64,000 bases of DNA from Treponema brennaborense DSM 12168. Its GTDB lineage: Bacteria > Spirochaetota > Spirochaetia > Treponematales > Treponemataceae. The translations under genes and the position numbers were made by a program. Numbering within the stretch: position 1 is the stretch's first letter; the number at the start of each line of letters is the position of its first letter. Below, in pieces: positions 54,502 to 63,911 of the stretch. The stretch spans positions 1,240,001-1,304,000 of the forward strand of contig NC_015500.1 of the NCBI RefSeq assembly GCF_000212415.1, read 5' to 3'. The notes beneath the pieces are model-generated. The model worked only from the letters and a program-made list of their open reading frames with translations, made no database searches and was not told the origin of the DNA.

Positions 54502-55470
54502 CTATGCCCGGATCAGATGTACGGCGAAACCGCCGATTTCCTTGTCAAGGTACACGACTTTAAGCGGCGTGCTGCCCGCCGTACCCGTATAGGAAGCGGT
54601 TTCCATAACGGGTTTGAACCCGTACTGCGCCAGATAGGCGAGCGCGCGTTCGATATTCCACGTTTTGAGCCCGATGTGACCTTTTGTGCCGCGGAACGGC
54701 TTTTTCATCACTTCGAATTCGGTGTTGCAGAAAACGGAACTGTTTCCTTCTTTTGCGGTGAAACCGAACAGTGAGAACAGGTTTGCCGTTTCGTGCGCGT
54801 CGTTTTCATCAGCCGAATTGAGGCCCATATGTGCGAACGTAAAACCGTGAATGGCGGTTACCGCTTCTTTGCACAGCGCGGTGATACCCGCCCAATCCTC
54901 CGCGTCTATCATGTCGGCTTTGACCATCCAGCTGCCGCCGCAGGCGAGTACGTTTTTCAGTTTGGCGTAGTCGGACACGTTTTTTGCGCTGATACCGCCG
55001 GTGGGCATGAACGTTACCTGCGGAAAGGGACCTGAGAGCGCGCTCAGCATGGAAACGCCGCCGGACTGTTCCGCGGGGAAAAATTTAAGTACGGTCAGTC
55101 CTTTTTCAAGACCTGCTTCAATCTGACTCGGACTTGAAACGCCGGGAATCATCGGTACGTTGCGGGCAATACAGTAATCGACGACGGCAGGATTGAATCC
55201 CGGTGAAACGATGAATTTTGCACCGGCGGCGATCGCTTTTTTTGCCAGTTCCACGTTGATGACGGTTCCCGCTCCGACGAGCATATCGGGACACGCGTCC
55301 GCGATAGCTTTGATGGCGTCCGCAGCTGCGGCTGTCCGGAACGTAACTTCTGCGGCGGGAATACCGCCTGCGGTCAGTGCCTGAGCGAGCGGAACCGCTT
55401 TCGCCGCGTCGTCGATTTTAACTACGGGAATGATTCCGATATCCCGCATTTTTATGTGCATTGCATCCAT
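54502..55470 (-). CDS. KDPG/KHG aldolase fused to a VOC (glyoxalase-like) domain
   Basis: The 322-residue protein starts at ATG 55470 (MDAMHIKMRDIGIIPVVKID), 7 bases after AGGAG. Residues 1-205 are a class I KDPG/KHG aldolase: AAEVTFRTAAAADAI with the catalytic Glu, MLVGAGTVINVELAKKAIAA, KFIVSPGFNPAVVDYC and the Schiff-base Lys in LTVLKFFPAEQSGG, then FMPTGGISAKNV. The extra 110 residues form a VOC-like domain (FTFAHMGLNSADENDAHETA, FRGTKGHIGLKTWNIERAL, GFAVHLIRA). Normal aldolases have about 210 residues. It cleaves 2-keto-3-deoxy-6-phosphogluconate (or the hydroxy analogue) from sugar-acid breakdown. Confidence 0.88.
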   Translation of the reverse strand: MDAMHIKMRDIGIIPVVKIDDAAKAVPLAQALTAGGIPAAEVTFRTAAAADAIKAIADACPDMLVGAGTVINVELAKKAIAAGAKFIVSPGFNPAVVDYCIARNVPMIPGVSSPSQIEAGLEKGLTVLKFFPAEQSGGVSMLSALSGPFPQVTFMPTGGISAKNVSDYAKLKNVLACGGSWMVKADMIDAEDWAGITALCKEAVTAIHGFTFAHMGLNSADENDAHETANLFSLFGFTAKEGNSSVFCNTEFEVMKKPFRGTKGHIGLKTWNIERALAYLAQYGFKPVMETASYTGTAGSTPLKVVYLDKEIGGFAVHLIRA

Positions 55471-55537
55471 ACTAGTACTCCTTACCATGATTTATGGAAT
55501 TTCTTATGAATAGAGTATATCACAATGTTTTGAAAAA

Positions 55538-55552
55538 TGGAACAGTGTTTCA
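55538..55552. promoter_or_regulatory. KdgR/IclR-like operator before the aldolase gene
   Basis: TGGAACAGTGTTTCA has arms TGGAAC/GTTTCA, close to the TGAAAC-n3-GTTTCA operators of IclR-type KdgR repressors. It overlaps a possible minus-strand -35 (TTCCAT) 17 bp from TATACT. No IclR gene lies in the window. Confidence 0.4.
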
Positions 55553-55605
55553 AAAATAAAATCCGCGCGTTCGGACGGAACTGAATCGATGCGCCGGAAT
55601 CACGT

Positions 55606-55974
55606 TCAGTTTTTTGCGGAAATTTGGGCAAGCTCCCGGTCTACGTCGGGATCGTTGAGTATTTCCTCGATAGAAAGCATCAATTCCTTGAGCTGCGCGA
55701 ACCGTGTTATGATGCTGATATAATAATAATTGGACGTTCCTTCCCTGCGGATCGTAATGATTCCCGATTGTTTGAGGATTTTCAGATGATGGGAAATTGC
55801 CGGGCGGGAAAGCTTCATTTTCGACTTTATTTCACCGACGTTCAGCCCTTGCAGACCGGCGTCTATCAGATGAAGCAGAATTTCCTGGCGTATTTCATCG
55901 CCTAAAGAAACGAAGAACGACTGACAGCCTATGAACAGTTCCTTTATGTGTTGCAATTGATTGGTGTCTAACAT
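55606..55974 (-). CDS. ArsR-family helix-turn-helix regulator
   Basis: The 122-residue protein has an ArsR winged helix: FFVSLGDEIRQEILLHLIDA, NVGEIKSKMKLSRPAISHHL as the recognition helix, LKQSGIITIRREGTSNYYYI as the wing. The metal-binding CxC motif of classic ArsR/SmtB is absent (one Cys, in the N-terminal helix), so the signal may not be a metal. The C-terminal helix (LKELMLSIEEILNDPDV) suits dimerisation. It is upstream of, and on the same strand as, the KDPG aldolase gene (136 bp away), and may regulate it. Confidence 0.85.
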   Translation of the reverse strand: MLDTNQLQHIKELFIGCQSFFVSLGDEIRQEILLHLIDAGLQGLNVGEIKSKMKLSRPAISHHLKILKQSGIITIRREGTSNYYYISIITRFAQLKELMLSIEEILNDPDVDRELAQISAKN

Positions 55975-56078
55975 ATTCTATTATGATACAGCCCTCCGCT
56001 GTTACTGTCAATAAGAATCTTTTACCGGATACGAAACGATCGGTTCCGACTGGTACTGCCGGAACCGGAACTCGGTTT

Positions 56079-58208
56079 CTAGCGGGATTTTTCCAGCGCA
56101 TTGATAATGAGCTGCGCCGTTTCCATTCCGTTGAACGTATTGCGGTTTACTTGATACAGAACGTCGACGGTATCGCCGACGTTAAAATCGGTTCCCAGCC
56201 GTTCGGCGGCGCTCCAATACAGCGCGGGCCATTTCGTTTTGCCGCCGGCAAGCGTCAGTTTCAAATGTTTTTTTTCCGTTTTTCCCAGAATGTCCGCCCC
56301 GATAATCTTGAGCTTCCGGCTGAAAAAGAACAGGGGCGGATTTTCTTCTCCGAACGGCTCGAACAAGTCCACGGTTTTAAGCAAATCCGGTGTGAGCCAT
56401 TCGTGCGGAATTTCGGCGTCGGCCTGCGGTAGTTTTTCATCGTTTTCTCCAAGTTCAATGCCCGAAGACAACTGTGCGAGCCGCTCCGTGAACGGAACGA
56501 CGTTTTCCTTGACCAAACTGAAGCCGGCTGCAAAATTGTGACCGCCGTGATTGATGAACAGATCGCCGCATTGGGCGAGCAGTTCGGTAACGTCGTAGCC
56601 GCGCGTTGAACGCATGGAACCGACGGCGGTGCCGTCTTCCACAAACGTTACGGCTATGGCCGGTACGTTGAACGCTTTGACCAGATTCGCTGCCAGAATA
56701 CCGGAAACGCCGCGGTGGATGCGTTCGTCCACGACGACGACCAATTTCCGTCCGAACCGCTCGAAGCTTTCGTACGCCTGTTTTTCCGTATATCCCCAGG
56801 CATCGCTTCCGAGCTGCCGGCGGTCTTTGTTCAGCTGGATGATTCGGGAAGCGATTTCGTCGCGTTCCTTCGCATCTTCGGATAAAAAGAGTTTTACCGC
56901 CAATTCCGGCTGTCCGAGCCGTCCCGCCGCGTTCAGTACGGGAACGACGTTCCATGAAACGTCGGTGCTGCTCAGTTTTTTGCCGAGCAGATTGAGCCGG
57001 GCCAGCAGTTCCGTCAGTCCCGGGCATAAAACGCCGCCGTTTATGGACGCAAGCCCCTGACGGACGAGGATGCGGTTTTCGTTTTTAAGCGGCATGATGT
57101 CGGCGAGGGCCGCGAGCATAACCAGCTGCAAGTCGAACTGGTTTTTGCGCAGAGCCTCGCCGTCGGCGGTTTTTTTCTGCATGAACGTAACGAATATGTT
57201 GAAAAAGCCGTCCAGTTCCGAAGCGGGAGTGTCCTGATAGCGCAGAATGCGCGACATTTCGCGTATACGCAGCAGGCTGGCTCCGCGGACGGCCGGAATC
57301 GCGTCCGCAATTTCGTTTCGGATATCGAGCATGTTGAATTCGATACCGGATCCGAATATTTTGGCAAGCTGTTTTTGCTGCAGTTCGGCATCCCACACGC
57401 ATATCTGCTGACCGCGCAAAAAGGGAATCAGCCGCGTGTTTTCGATGCGGACGAGACCCGGCGTGATCGTTTCGGTGAGCCGGGCTTTTTCCGTCATGTT
57501 TACCGTTTTTATGCATTCGATGACGTACGCTTCGTTAACGGGGCGCACGTTCAGCAGGCAGATTTCCTGCTTGTATAATTCGTTTCGGGAAAAACGCAGC
57601 GCCGAAACCAATTTGTACACGACGGCGCAGCCTGAAATGTCTTTGAACGGATAACCGGAATCCGCAAGTTTCGGATTTATGATGATCGTCGCAGGCGGCA
57701 GCTGTTCGGGCGGATTGTGGTGATCGGTTACGATAACGTCGACACTCAATTCCGCCGCGCGCGCTATTTCCGTCGTATTGGAAATACCGCAGTCTACGGT
57801 TATGATGAGCGTGCCGTAATCGGCGGCGAATTCTTCCACTGCTTTCAGGGAAAGCCCGTATCCGTCGTCGCCGGTGGGAATGCGCCACTGTACGTCGATA
57901 CCCATACCGCTCAAACAACGATATAACAGCGCGGTGCTGGTAATGCCGTCCACGTCGCGGTCGCCGAATATGAGCACCTTTTCGCCGTCGTCCTTTGCGG
58001 ACAGAATGCGGTCCACGGCGTCTTCCATCGCGGAAAACAGGAACGGACTGTGCAGATACCGCACGTCGTTTTCCAGATAATACTGGATATCTTCACCGGT
58101 CGTGATACCGCGCCGGGCTAAAATGGAAGCGGCGAGCGGATCACAAGCAAACCGCTTGTGCAATTCGTGCACCACTTCTTTTGAGAGTTCTTTTTTGTTA
58201 CAAAGCAT
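56079..58208 (-). CDS. recJ: Single-strand-specific exonuclease RecJ
   Basis: The 709-residue protein has the DHH phosphoesterase motifs: VLIFGDRDVDGITSTALLY (usual DYDVDG is DRDVDG), IITVDCGISN, VIVTDHHNPPEQLPPATIII and NPKLADSGYPFKDISGCAVV. The DHHA1 part has GVSGILAANLVKAFNVPAIA and FINHGGHNFAAGFSL, followed by the RecJ OB domain. RecJ degrades 5' single-stranded ends in recombination and repair. It is longer than E. coli RecJ (577), with an insertion around residues 205-400. Upstream of the gene, on the same strand, lies recO. Confidence 0.9.
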   Translation of the reverse strand: MLCNKKELSKEVVHELHKRFACDPLAASILARRGITTGEDIQYYLENDVRYLHSPFLFSAMEDAVDRILSAKDDGEKVLIFGDRDVDGITSTALLYRCLSGMGIDVQWRIPTGDDGYGLSLKAVEEFAADYGTLIITVDCGISNTTEIARAAELSVDVIVTDHHNPPEQLPPATIIINPKLADSGYPFKDISGCAVVYKLVSALRFSRNELYKQEICLLNVRPVNEAYVIECIKTVNMTEKARLTETITPGLVRIENTRLIPFLRGQQICVWDAELQQKQLAKIFGSGIEFNMLDIRNEIADAIPAVRGASLLRIREMSRILRYQDTPASELDGFFNIFVTFMQKKTADGEALRKNQFDLQLVMLAALADIMPLKNENRILVRQGLASINGGVLCPGLTELLARLNLLGKKLSSTDVSWNVVPVLNAAGRLGQPELAVKLFLSEDAKERDEIASRIIQLNKDRRQLGSDAWGYTEKQAYESFERFGRKLVVVVDERIHRGVSGILAANLVKAFNVPAIAVTFVEDGTAVGSMRSTRGYDVTELLAQCGDLFINHGGHNFAAGFSLVKENVVPFTERLAQLSSGIELGENDEKLPQADAEIPHEWLTPDLLKTVDLFEPFGEENPPLFFFSRKLKIIGADILGKTEKKHLKLTLAGGKTKWPALYWSAAERLGTDFNVGDTVDVLYQVNRNTFNGMETAQLIINALEKSR

Positions 58209-58301
58209 CGTTACCGTTTTTCCTTATAAACGATCGTTCCCGGCGCGGCCTCGGCGGCCGAAAAGGGATTCCGTTCGGTATGTGTCGAACATACTTTTCT
58301 A

Positions 58302-59111
58302 TTATAAAATACCGGCGCCTGATTCAAGCGTTTTAAGCTTGCCGCCGGCTGCCGACGAAACAAGATAAAAAAGCAATAGCCGCAGCTGTTCGAACGCGGA
58401 GCGGGTGAGCGGGCAGTGCCGCGCCGCTTTCGGTTCGCCGCCGTCGACAGTCTGCAAATACCGCACGCCGTCTTCGGGAATATGAAAACCGGTATCCGAC
58501 GTACCGGTACATTCGCGGCAGATAAATCCGTTTTCCGCAGCCGAATATACTATAGCACATCCGCTCGGATTATGCACGGATTCCGCAGCTGCCTGCCGTC
58601 CTTCCTCGTCCGGCTGCGTGCCGGTGAGCGGCGAACCGCAGCGAACGCAGCAGTCCGCGTCCGGTTTGACGCCGAGCAGTCCCAGGTATCGCCATAAAAA
58701 ACGCAGCAATCCCGTTCGGCCTTCGGCTTCCGATGAAAACTCCAATCCGTCAAGAAACGCGCATACGAGCGTCCAGCAACTGCCGTATTCTCCCGCCGCT
58801 TTCGTTTTGACGGCCAATTCCGTTGCAAGGGACGCGGCCATGTTTTTGAACAGGTTTTCCCTGAGCGACGGTCTGAACACATTCGGATCGAAATCGGTGA
58901 TTTTAATGCTTTTTTTCGATTCATCCGTATACAGCCACACCGTGCCCGAATGCCACGGCGAAACGAGTGCGCGCAGTTTGCTTTTTCGCCCGCCGTAGAG
59001 CATGGCGTCGAACACGCCGAGTACCGGACTGAGCAGCGTAATGATACGGTTGTCCTCACCCGCTTGACGGGAAGTCAGCACGAGTGCGGAAACTGACGAA
59101 TGGCGCGACAT
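58302..59111 (-). CDS. recO: DNA repair protein RecO
   Basis: The 269-residue protein starts at ATG 59111 (MSRHSSVSALVLTSRQAGED). RecO hallmarks are the N-terminal OB fold (NRIITLLSPVLGVFDAMLYG, the basic SKLRALVSPWHSGTVWLYTD) and a zinc finger made of CCVRCGSPL and ICRECT. A 30-residue Gly/Asp-rich loop (TGTQPDEEGRQAAAESVHN) separates the cysteine pairs, wider than usual. RecO loads RecA with RecR on gapped DNA. Its gene lies 93 bp upstream of recJ on the same strand, so the two repair genes may share regulation. Confidence 0.85.
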   Translation of the reverse strand: MSRHSSVSALVLTSRQAGEDNRIITLLSPVLGVFDAMLYGGRKSKLRALVSPWHSGTVWLYTDESKKSIKITDFDPNVFRPSLRENLFKNMAASLATELAVKTKAAGEYGSCWTLVCAFLDGLEFSSEAEGRTGLLRFLWRYLGLLGVKPDADCCVRCGSPLTGTQPDEEGRQAAAESVHNPSGCAIVYSAAENGFICRECTGTSDTGFHIPEDGVRYLQTVDGGEPKAARHCPLTRSAFEQLRLLLFYLVSSAAGGKLKTLESGAGIL

Positions 59112-59255
59112 GATTTCATTTTACCCGCTTTCTTCGCTGAGGGCAAGAGGTCTTGTTCTTTCAGTTTACTGCGGTGCCCCGTTTCCGGTACGGAGTTTGC
59201 GAAGATATTCGCTCGTCTCATTGACTGAACGAGCCAAAATGTGGAAAATGACCGT

Positions 59256-60545
59256 ATGAACTTTCCCCGTGTGTTTTTGAAATCGAAAGAAGAAACCGAA
59301 ATCCGCCAGGGTTTTCCCTGGGTGTTTGATAATGAAATTGCGTTCGTCAAATATACGGACGGTGCGGGCAGCTTTCAGCACGAACTGAAAGACTGCAGCG
59401 TTGCGGACGGTACGCCCGTTGAAGTATATTCAAAAAGCGGTCAATTTTTGGGAACCGGCATCATAAACCGCGCTTCTAAAATAACCGTACGTATTCTGAC
59501 TCCGCTCAAACCCGAAACCGTATTCGGTGAGTCGTGCGACGCGCTCAAGCGTGAAACGCTGCACGGCGAACGTTCCCGTACGTTCATTCTCGAACGCGTC
59601 GAGTCGGCGTTTCAGGCGCGCTTTTTCTTCTATAATAAAAACGATTCCTACCGGCTTGTGTTTGCCGAAGCGGATTTGATTCCCGGCCTGATCGCGGAGC
59701 GGTATTGCGACGAAACCGGCCGCGTGTTTCTCGTCGTCCAGTTTTTGAGTTTGTCCGCAGAAGTGTTCCGTGACGAAATAATCGACGCGCTCAGAACGGT
59801 GTGCCGCCCGTTCGGCATATACGAGCGCAGCGACGCCGCCGTGCGCGAGCTTGAAGGTCTCGAGCAGAAAAAAGGCTGGATCGGTGCCGAGCATAATCCG
59901 ATCATTACGATAAAAGAAAACGGCGTCTATCTGACCGTTGACCTCGAAAACGGTCAGAAAACCGGTTATTTCCTTGACCAAAAAGACAATCGCCGCGTCG
60001 TCGCGTCGCTTGCAAAAGGGCGGCGCGTGCTCGACACGTTCACGCATACCGGTGCGTTCGGTCTGAACGCGGTCGCCGGCGGTGCGAGCGAAGTTGTCTC
60101 CGTCGATATTTCCGCGGAAGCCGTTTCCCTGGTGGAATCGAACATCGAACGCAACAAAGCGGGCCACGTGATGAAGGCGGTGTGCGCCGACGTGTTCGAC
60201 CTGCTCAAACAGTATGAAAGCGAAGGGCGGCAGTTCGATTTGATAATCCTCGATCCGCCGGCGTTTGCCAAAAGCGCCGCAAAAATCGAAAAAGCGTACG
60301 GCGGCTATAAGGAAATAAATTTGCGCGCCATGAAGCTGCTTACGCCCGGCGGAATCCTCGTGTCGTGTTCGTGTTCACACTTCTTCGATCACACGGTGTT
60401 TTACGATATGATCATGCACGCGGCAGCCGACGCGCACCGGCGCGTACAGATTTTTGCAAAACGCGGCGCGGGTCCCGATCATCCGGTACTCGCAGGGTAT
60501 CCGAAATCCGAATACCTCAAATGCGCGCTCATGCGGGTACTGTAA
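59256..60545 (+). CDS. RlmI-like 23S rRNA cytosine methyltransferase
   Basis: The protein has 429 residues from ATG 59256 (MNFPRVFLKSKEETEIRQGF); GTG 59241 is an alternative. An N-terminal PUA domain (PWVFDNEIAFVKY, VEVYSKSGQFLGTGIINRAS) is followed by a linker and a Rossmann methyltransferase: TGYFLDQKDNRRVVASLAKG, VLDTFTHTGAFGLNAVAGGA, LIILDPPAFAKSAAKIEKAY and VSCSCSHFF with the catalytic Cys. It matches RlmI (m5C1962 of E. coli 23S rRNA). Its stop overlaps the miaA start (TAATG), so two RNA-modification genes are coupled. Confidence 0.88.
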   Translation: MNFPRVFLKSKEETEIRQGFPWVFDNEIAFVKYTDGAGSFQHELKDCSVADGTPVEVYSKSGQFLGTGIINRASKITVRILTPLKPETVFGESCDALKRETLHGERSRTFILERVESAFQARFFFYNKNDSYRLVFAEADLIPGLIAERYCDETGRVFLVVQFLSLSAEVFRDEIIDALRTVCRPFGIYERSDAAVRELEGLEQKKGWIGAEHNPIITIKENGVYLTVDLENGQKTGYFLDQKDNRRVVASLAKGRRVLDTFTHTGAFGLNAVAGGASEVVSVDISAEAVSLVESNIERNKAGHVMKAVCADVFDLLKQYESEGRQFDLIILDPPAFAKSAAKIEKAYGGYKEINLRAMKLLTPGGILVSCSCSHFFDHTVFYDMIMHAAADAHRRVQIFAKRGAGPDHPVLAGYPKSEYLKCALMRVL

Positions 60546-61495
60546 TGTATACGTGCGTCATAGTGCTCGGCCCGACCGCCTGCGGAAAAACCGCGCTCGC
60601 GGTGCGTTTGGCCGACGCGCTGAACGGCGAAATCCTTTCCGCCGATTCCCGGCAGGTATACCGCGCCCTTGATATCGGCAGCGGCAAAGATCTGGACGAG
60701 TTCAACCTTACCGGTGAAGACGGTTCGGTACACCCGGTTCCGTATCATTTGATCGATATTGCGTCGTTACCCGCCGAATACAGCGTGTTCGACTATCAGC
60801 GGGACTTTTACCGTGCGTTTGCCGATACGGTGTCGCGCGGCAAATTGCCGGTCGTTGCCGGCGGAACGGGTATGTATTTGGACGCCGTCGTGCGCGGCTA
60901 CGATTTGGTGCAGGTACCGACGAACGAAGCGCTCCGTGCCCGGCTTGCCGGCCGTTCCATGGAAGAGCTCGCCGCGTACTTGCTGAACTTGAAACCGGAA
61001 CTGCACAACAGTACCGATCTGACCGAACGGCACCGGCTTTTGCGCGCGATAGAAATAGAAGAATTCAGTCAGAGCGGTGACGCGCAGATTCTGAAAGCTT
61101 CCCTGCCGCCGCGCCCGAATATTGAACCGCTCATTCTGGGAACGACGTTCCCGCGCGACGTGCTGCGGAAAAATATCACCAAACGTCTGCGTTCCCGTTT
61201 GAAAGACGGTATGATAGACGAAGTGCGCCGGATATATGAAAGCGGTGTCGAGTGGCAGCGGCTTGAGCGGCTCGGTCTTGAATACCGATTTATTGCCGAA
61301 TACCTACAGGGAAAAATTCCATCCGAAGACGAATTGTTCCGCACGCTCAATATTGCGATAGGACAGTTTGCCAAACGGCAGGAAACCTGGTTTCGCGGCA
61401 TGGAGCGCAAAGGTGTCCGGATATATTGGCTTTCTCCCGGAACCGTTGAACAGCGGTTCGCACAAGCGATGCAAATCGTCTCGTCATGCGGATAA
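60545..61495 (+). CDS. miaA: tRNA dimethylallyltransferase
   Basis: The 316-residue protein starts at ATG 60545, overlapping the preceding stop by one base; longer frames lie inside the upstream gene. MiaA features: VIVLGPTACGKTALAVRLAD (P-loop), ILSADSRQVYRALDIGSGKD, LPVVAGGTGMYLDAVVRGYD, LTERHRLLRAIEI and LEYRFIAEYLQGKI with FAKRQETWFR. It adds the isoprenyl group to A37 of tRNAs reading UNN codons. The downstream glycosyltransferase gene overlaps its end by 10 bp. Confidence 0.94.
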   Translation: MYTCVIVLGPTACGKTALAVRLADALNGEILSADSRQVYRALDIGSGKDLDEFNLTGEDGSVHPVPYHLIDIASLPAEYSVFDYQRDFYRAFADTVSRGKLPVVAGGTGMYLDAVVRGYDLVQVPTNEALRARLAGRSMEELAAYLLNLKPELHNSTDLTERHRLLRAIEIEEFSQSGDAQILKASLPPRPNIEPLILGTTFPRDVLRKNITKRLRSRLKDGMIDEVRRIYESGVEWQRLERLGLEYRFIAEYLQGKIPSEDELFRTLNIAIGQFAKRQETWFRGMERKGVRIYWLSPGTVEQRFAQAMQIVSSCG

Positions 61496-62829
61496 TCGAA
61501 CAGTATCTTTCAAAACGGATCGCTTCCGTACAGCCTTTTTTCCCGAAAAACGTGCCGATGCCGGATGCAAATCAACGCGGTGCGGCCTCTTCCGTGCCGC
61601 TTTGCGTCGCCGTCGTCGTTCCGGTGTGCGACGAATATCCGGCACTGTATGAAACGATCGGAAGTGTGGACGCTTCATATCGCGCGTTTTTGCAGTCGAG
61701 CCCGCCGTCCGATTTTCCGGAATTGCAGTTCCGCGTAATCTGCGTGGTAAACAATACCGCAGGCGCGCCCGACCGGGTACGGCGCAATAACGACGCGTGT
61801 CTGGCCATGCTTGCCGGTTCCGACACCGCGTTTCCGCCGCATTCCGTTCCGCTTGAAGCGATCGACTGCGCGTCGCGCGGCCGTGAATTGCCGGACGGGC
61901 AGGGCGTCGGGTTCGCACGCAAAATCGGCATGGATTACGCACTCGCCGCGGGCGCTTCGGTGATTGCGTGTTTGGACGCGGATACGACGGTCTCGCCCGA
62001 TTACGCGGCGGATTTGTCCGCGTTTGCTCTGCGCGCCGCGCGCGCACGGAACGGGATAGCCGCCGCCGTTACCGGTTTTACGCATCGGCGAGGTGAAACG
62101 CCCGCTGCGGAAAGCGCCGTCCGCCGCTATGAATACTTCTTAAAAGAACACAGCCGCCGCCTGCGCGAATGCGCGTCCGTATATTATCCGGTGGCGCTCG
62201 GCCCGACTATCGTGTGCAGCGCGGCAGCGTACGCGGCGTGCGGCGGTATGAACGTGAGGACGGCAGGTGAGGATTTTTATTTTTTGCAGGCGCTGATAAA
62301 AGTCTGCGCTGCGCAGCACCCCGGTACGCGCGAAGCGGTGCCGGCACTCGGCTGCACGGTCTATCCTTCCGCCCGGATATCGCAGCGGGTACCGTTCGGA
62401 ACGGGGCGCAAAATTGCCGAACTGAGCGCATACGCGGAACAAAGCGGGCGCTTCGCTCCGGGAACTGCCGGTGCCGGTGCCCGTGCCGATACAGATAAGG
62501 CGGCTGCCGATACCGATAAAGCGGCTGCCGCCGTTTCGGCTGCTCCCGTGGAAATTTCCGGATATCCTGACGCCGTCTACGAACAGCTTGCGCGCTGTAT
62601 CCGTATCGTTACGGACGCCTGCGCGGAAAATTGTACGGGAACGGAATTGTCCCGCCGGCTTTTACGGAGTGCAGGCGCAGTCGATACTTTTTTGGAAAAT
62701 GAAAATTTTTTTTCCGTGTGGGAAAAACTGCGCCGCAACAATAAAACTGCTTCGGCGCTTGAAACTGCGTTTCAATGCTGGTTCGACGGATTGAAAATAA
62801 TCCGTCTCATCCATTATCTTATGCGTTGA
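61486..62829 (+). CDS. Family 2-type glycosyltransferase
   Basis: The 447-residue protein starts at ATG 61486 within the end of miaA. The GT-A fold shows VAVVVPVCDEYPALYETIGS, VICVVNNTAG, ARKIGMDYALAAGASVIACL with the DADTTV metal site, and AGEDFYFLQALIKV as the acceptor-side acidic motif. A C-terminal 130-residue helical part contains the short repeat ADTDKAA twice, a slippage product. A signal or membrane helix is absent. Donor and acceptor are unknown. Its end overlaps the convergent small gene by 11 bp. Confidence 0.78.
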   Translation: MRIIEQYLSKRIASVQPFFPKNVPMPDANQRGAASSVPLCVAVVVPVCDEYPALYETIGSVDASYRAFLQSSPPSDFPELQFRVICVVNNTAGAPDRVRRNNDACLAMLAGSDTAFPPHSVPLEAIDCASRGRELPDGQGVGFARKIGMDYALAAGASVIACLDADTTVSPDYAADLSAFALRAARARNGIAAAVTGFTHRRGETPAAESAVRRYEYFLKEHSRRLRECASVYYPVALGPTIVCSAAAYAACGGMNVRTAGEDFYFLQALIKVCAAQHPGTREAVPALGCTVYPSARISQRVPFGTGRKIAELSAYAEQSGRFAPGTAGAGARADTDKAAADTDKAAAAVSAAPVEISGYPDAVYEQLARCIRIVTDACAENCTGTELSRRLLRSAGAVDTFLENENFFSVWEKLRRNNKTASALETAFQCWFDGLKIIRLIHYLMR

Positions 62830-63034
62830 CGGCAAGTTTGCAGGGTGTTTCGATCTTCGTGAGATATCCGGTACGGATACAGCTGTCGAACAGCGTCTTG
62901 CTCAGGAAATCGGTGGTGATTTCTTCATAACCGTCGCGGTCGCGGACGATTTTTACCACGTAGCCTTCTTCCATTTCACGCATGATTGTCATATAATCGG
63001 AAGGGTTAGCGCTTTTGAGTGTATAAAAGTCCAT
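62819..63034 (-). CDS. Small protein of unknown function
   Basis: The 71-residue protein starts at ATG 63034, 8 bases after GGAGG (MDFYTLKSANPSDYMTIMRE). It reads as a compact alpha/beta protein with MEEGYVVKIVRDRDGYEEIT and FDSCIRTGYLTKIE. The strong ribosome site, balanced composition and normal codon pattern support a real gene, though I do not recognise the family. It lies between convergent and divergent neighbours, overlapping the glycosyltransferase end. Confidence 0.75.
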   Translation of the reverse strand: MDFYTLKSANPSDYMTIMREMEEGYVVKIVRDRDGYEEITTDFLSKTLFDSCIRTGYLTKIETPCKLAVNA

Positions 63035-63155
63035 GTGTGGTTACCTCCATTTGCTCTCATGGGTGTGCCGGCGGCTCCCGCCGAGGGGCTGCAAGCGTTT
63101 ATACTTTATTTTCGGACTGTTCCGCCGGTCGGTTTACGGTTTTTTTGAGGAATTC

Positions 63156-63911
63156 ATGCAGTATACGGATGCGCATATTCATATAGCCGATATCGCTTTT
63201 TGGCAGCCGGTGGAAGGCTCTCCGGTGTGTTCGTGCGCGCACGCGCCCGATGAGTTCGCGCTTGTTGAAGACGCCGCACGCTCGTACCGCGGCTGCGTCG
63301 TTCCCGCGTACGGCGTTCATCCGCAGAATCCCGACGGCGCGTATTTGCCGTTTTTGGAGCGGCTTTTACAAGAAGATAGAATTTCCGCAGTGGGCGAAGC
63401 GGGATTCGATTTGTATGCGCCGGAATTCGCGGTGCGATTGGACGCCCAGCGTGAAGTGTTTTCGGCTCAGTTGGAGCTTGCGATCCGATATGAAAAGCCG
63501 CTCGTAATCCATTGCCGGCGCGCGCTCGGCTTGCTGTTCCGGGAAGCGCCGCTGCTTGCGAAGCTTCCGGCAGTCGTGTTCCATTCGTTCGCCGGTTCTC
63601 CGGTTGAAGCGCAGGGATTTTTGAAGCGGCGCGTGAACGCGTATTTTTCATTCGGAAAACCGATTCTGAACGGCAATAAACGCGCCGTCAAGTGCGTGTG
63701 CGAATTACCCGAAAATCGGCTGCTTGCGGAAACCGACGCGCCGTATCAGACGCTTAAAGGCGAACGGGAAACTTTACCGCGCGATATCGTCCGGGTTTAC
63801 GAAGAATTCGCACGATTGCGGAACGTACCGGCTGCGGACGCGGCCGAAACGATCGCGCTGAACTTTCACCGCGTTTTCGGTTCGCCGGATTCGCTTCGAA
63901 TTCCGCTATAA
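63156..63911 (+). CDS. TatD-family metal-dependent hydrolase
   Basis: The 251-residue protein starts at ATG 63156 (MQYTDAHIHIADIAFWQPVE), 5 bases after GAGG; longer frames run through promoter sequence. The TIM-barrel metal site is visible: DAHIHI, AVGEAGFDLYAP (Glu), LVIHCRRALG, VVFHSFAGSPVEA and RLLAETDAPYQTLKGERE. TatD-like enzymes are DNases or D-aminoacyl hydrolases; which one this is cannot be told. Slightly shorter than TatD (260), with a divergent N-terminal loop. Confidence 0.87.
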   Translation: MQYTDAHIHIADIAFWQPVEGSPVCSCAHAPDEFALVEDAARSYRGCVVPAYGVHPQNPDGAYLPFLERLLQEDRISAVGEAGFDLYAPEFAVRLDAQREVFSAQLELAIRYEKPLVIHCRRALGLLFREAPLLAKLPAVVFHSFAGSPVEAQGFLKRRVNAYFSFGKPILNGNKRAVKCVCELPENRLLAETDAPYQTLKGERETLPRDIVRVYEEFARLRNVPAADAAETIALNFHRVFGSPDSLRIPL

